From NCBI GenBank assembly GCA_965112735.1, contig OZ218959.1:1860001-1924000 (forward strand): 64,000 bases of DNA, read 5' to 3'. The DNA is from Phaeosaccion multiseriatum. Lineage: Eukaryota > Ochrophyta, other classes. Both the position numbers and the translations under genes were made by a program. This document shows, one piece after another, positions 62,366 to 64,000 of this stretch; the stretch's first letter is position 1, and each line of letters starts with the position of its first letter. The notes under the pieces were generated by a model. It did not search any database. It worked only from the letters and a program-made list of their open reading frames with translations, and was not told the DNA's origin.

Positions 62366-64000
62366 AAACCCCTTTATGCTGCTTCCAAAAAAACCGGATG
62401 AGAAATATGCAAAACTCACCCACCAGTGTGTGACGTGGCACTCCACAGGTCACCCTGCCACACACCTGCCACGGCAGGGTGAGAAAGCCCAAGGCCTCAA
62501 ACTCACCCTCCGTGGCTGCGCACGGCTGCGCTAGCGCTGGCTCGTCCCCACCGTCACCTGCTGTCCCAGCGTTGCAACCGTACGAGGCACTCCATGCGCG
62601 GCCTGCTCCGTCGCCAGCAGCTGGGCCGCCTTCTCGTCCATCAGCTTCTGCAGCCGCGCCTGCGCCGCTTCCACTTGCTGCATCCGATCCTTCAGAGAGA
62701 GAGGAGGCCGGTCCAACCAGGCCGGACGATCCGCTGCAATCTCCTGCTGCCACCGGCGCTGCCTTGCCGGATCACACTTCCTCGCGTCCATCTCCTGCTG
62801 CCACTGGCGCTCCTCCTCAAGCTGCCGCTCTGCCGGATCCCTGACCCCGTCGGGCCTTACCTTGCGCTTCTTCGACCGCCGCCCCCTCCTCTTTGGCCGC
62901 GCACCAACTTCGGTAGTGGAACCAAGACCACTGAGAACACCATTCACCCGCACTACAGGCTGAGCCACAGCCCGCAGTGCGTCCTCCCGCTCTTGCCAGT
63001 CCCGCACTTGCTGTACCCGCGTGCTCTCCGCTTGAGCCTGCGTGTGTACCTCTTGCAGCTTGCGCTGAGCTTCCTCAGCCAAGGCAGCTTGTTGCGCCTG
63101 CTGCCGTCTCTCTTTCTCCCCGACGCGGCGCCTCTCCACCCGCTCCTGAGCCGCACACACACGCGCCCGCTCCAACTGTTCCTCCTCCAGCCAAACAGAC
63201 TCGCGCTCCTGCCGCTCCCGCTCGAGGACCGCAGCAGACACTGACCCCTCTGCAAGCGTGACGCCAGCCTGCTCTACCTGCTCCTCCTGAGCCTGCGCTT
63301 GCGCCACCCGAAGCCGAGACTGCGCCGCGGCCGCCACCGTCAGCTCTAGCGTCTGCAACTCCTTCGAGGCTCTGCGCTGTGCTGCCTGCCCTGTCGTCGT
63401 CACGGCCTTCACCAGCTGAGCAAGGACGCGCTTGTATTGCTCAGTGCGCTGCACAAGCGTCACCACCACCTGGGAAGCTGTACCCAAGCCGTACCGCTTC
63501 CCTGCATCCACCATCTTCCTCACCATGGCTCCGGTGGTCGGTTCGGTAGGGCAGCGAGAGAGACAGTGCTCCTTCTTGCAGTGAAAGCACGAAAAGACTT
63601 GCCCTGCCCCACAGTCGACCTTAGATCGTTTCTGCTTGCTGCCCGACCCCACCTGTGCAGCAGCTACCTGCACCTCCGACTGCTGCCTTGGATCCCGACC
63701 CAATAGCTGGCCCAGTAGCACCGGAAGTGCTGCAAGGTCCATCCTGATTCCATGCAGCTCCTCCATCAACCGATTGACCATGTCGTGATCCCCCATCGGT
63801 TCCTCCTGGGACCAGCCAGTACGCTTACTCTGTGCCAGCCGATCGCCGCGCTATGCCGGCATCTTCCCTCTTGCTGCGCCCCTGCAGCTGCTCCCTCCGA
63901 GCGTGCCTAATTATGCCTGATATCCGTGCCTGCTGCTGCTGCTGCTGCCTCTGCAGCTGCTGCGGTATCCAACACCTGCTGCTGCGCCCCCTGCCTCTCC
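62366..64000 (-). repeat. Right arm of the large inverted repeat, cut by the window end
   Basis: Exact inverse complement of 60411-62045 wherever I compared them. The arm begins AAACCCCTTTATGCTGC, six bases beyond the LTR. Confidence 0.93.
62531..63796 (-). CDS. Gag-like protein of the gag-only LTR element (copy 2, inverted)
   Basis: Same 421 residues as 60615-61880, on the minus strand. No LTR lies upstream of it inside the window. See copy 1 for motifs. Confidence 0.6.
   Translation of the reverse strand: MGDHDMVNRLMEELHGIRMDLAALPVLLGQLLGRDPRQQSEVQVAAAQVGSGSKQKRSKVDCGAGQVFSCFHCKKEHCLSRCPTEPTTGAMVRKMVDAGKRYGLGTASQVVVTLVQRTEQYKRVLAQLVKAVTTTGQAAQRRASKELQTLELTVAAAAQSRLRVAQAQAQEEQVEQAGVTLAEGSVSAAVLERERQERESVWLEEEQLERARVCAAQERVERRRVGEKERRQQAQQAALAEEAQRKLQEVHTQAQAESTRVQQVRDWQEREDALRAVAQPVVRVNGVLSGLGSTTEVGARPKRRGRRSKKRKVRPDGVRDPAERQLEEERQWQQEMDARKCDPARQRRWQQEIAADRPAWLDRPPLSLKDRMQQVEAAQARLQKLMDEKAAQLLATEQAAHGVPRTVATLGQQVTVGTSQR

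Noticed and set aside
60411-64000. Inverted repeat as a missed-adapter sequencing artefact
   Set aside because: Such artefacts give palindromes with almost no spacer; here a 320 bp unique centre separates the arms. Misassembly is still not excluded, as noted in the finding.

Overview
The window is nuclear DNA from a eukaryotic alga, most likely a photosynthetic stramenopile (ochrophyte). It carries spliceosomal introns with GT-AG borders, a PsbO precursor and a chlorophyll-binding LHC precursor whose signal peptides are followed by a Phe (ATA-FQP and AMG-FMAP, the transit signal of red-lineage secondary plastids), and a sperm-tail PG-rich repeat protein implying a flagellated stage. Genes are dense, but introns are filled with GC-rich microsatellites. 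I cannot name the species.

Layout. 0-13 kb: a 5'-truncated sirtuin (+), two tandem paralogues of a four-helix membrane protein (-), a small single-helix protein rebuilt from four exons (-), and a PG-rich repeat protein (+). 13-23.4 kb: phosphatidylinositol synthase (-) and, 148 bp away and divergent, a 15-exon trehalose-phosphate synthase/phosphatase fusion (+). 23.5-28.8 kb: a tyrosine-recombinase retrotransposon of Ngaro/DIRS type (-) with split direct repeats, sitting between two copies of a ~205 bp sequence. 28.9-37.6 kb: a 16-exon Sen1/UPF1-type helicase (+). 38.2-43.9 kb: psbO (-) and an LHC gene (+), divergent around 2.9 kb of unresolved DNA. 45.1-50.7 kb: a nine-exon ammonium transporter (-). 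51-54 kb: degenerate sequence with a fold-back MITE. 54.3-64 kb: a gag-only LTR element invaded by a Ty1/copia element, then a large inverted repeat running off the window.

Exon models were assembled by hand from splice signals, reading phase and family motifs. The models for PIS (657 nt), TPS/TPP, helicase (3939 nt), PsbO (972 nt), LHC and AMT (1518 nt) each keep a single open frame through all junctions. Many exons are out of frame with one another on the raw sequence, so single-frame ORF calling misses them.

Most unusual: an ARM-repeat plus poly-Asn block (~620 aa) inside the TPP phosphatase domain; a WW domain inside the helicase core; the nested and inverted LTR elements; the YR retroelement with its long flanking duplication; a dispersed CAG-TTGGTGATACAG-CAG motif in coding, untranslated and intergenic DNA; and introns that are purine-repeat at the 5' end and pyrimidine-repeat at the 3' end.
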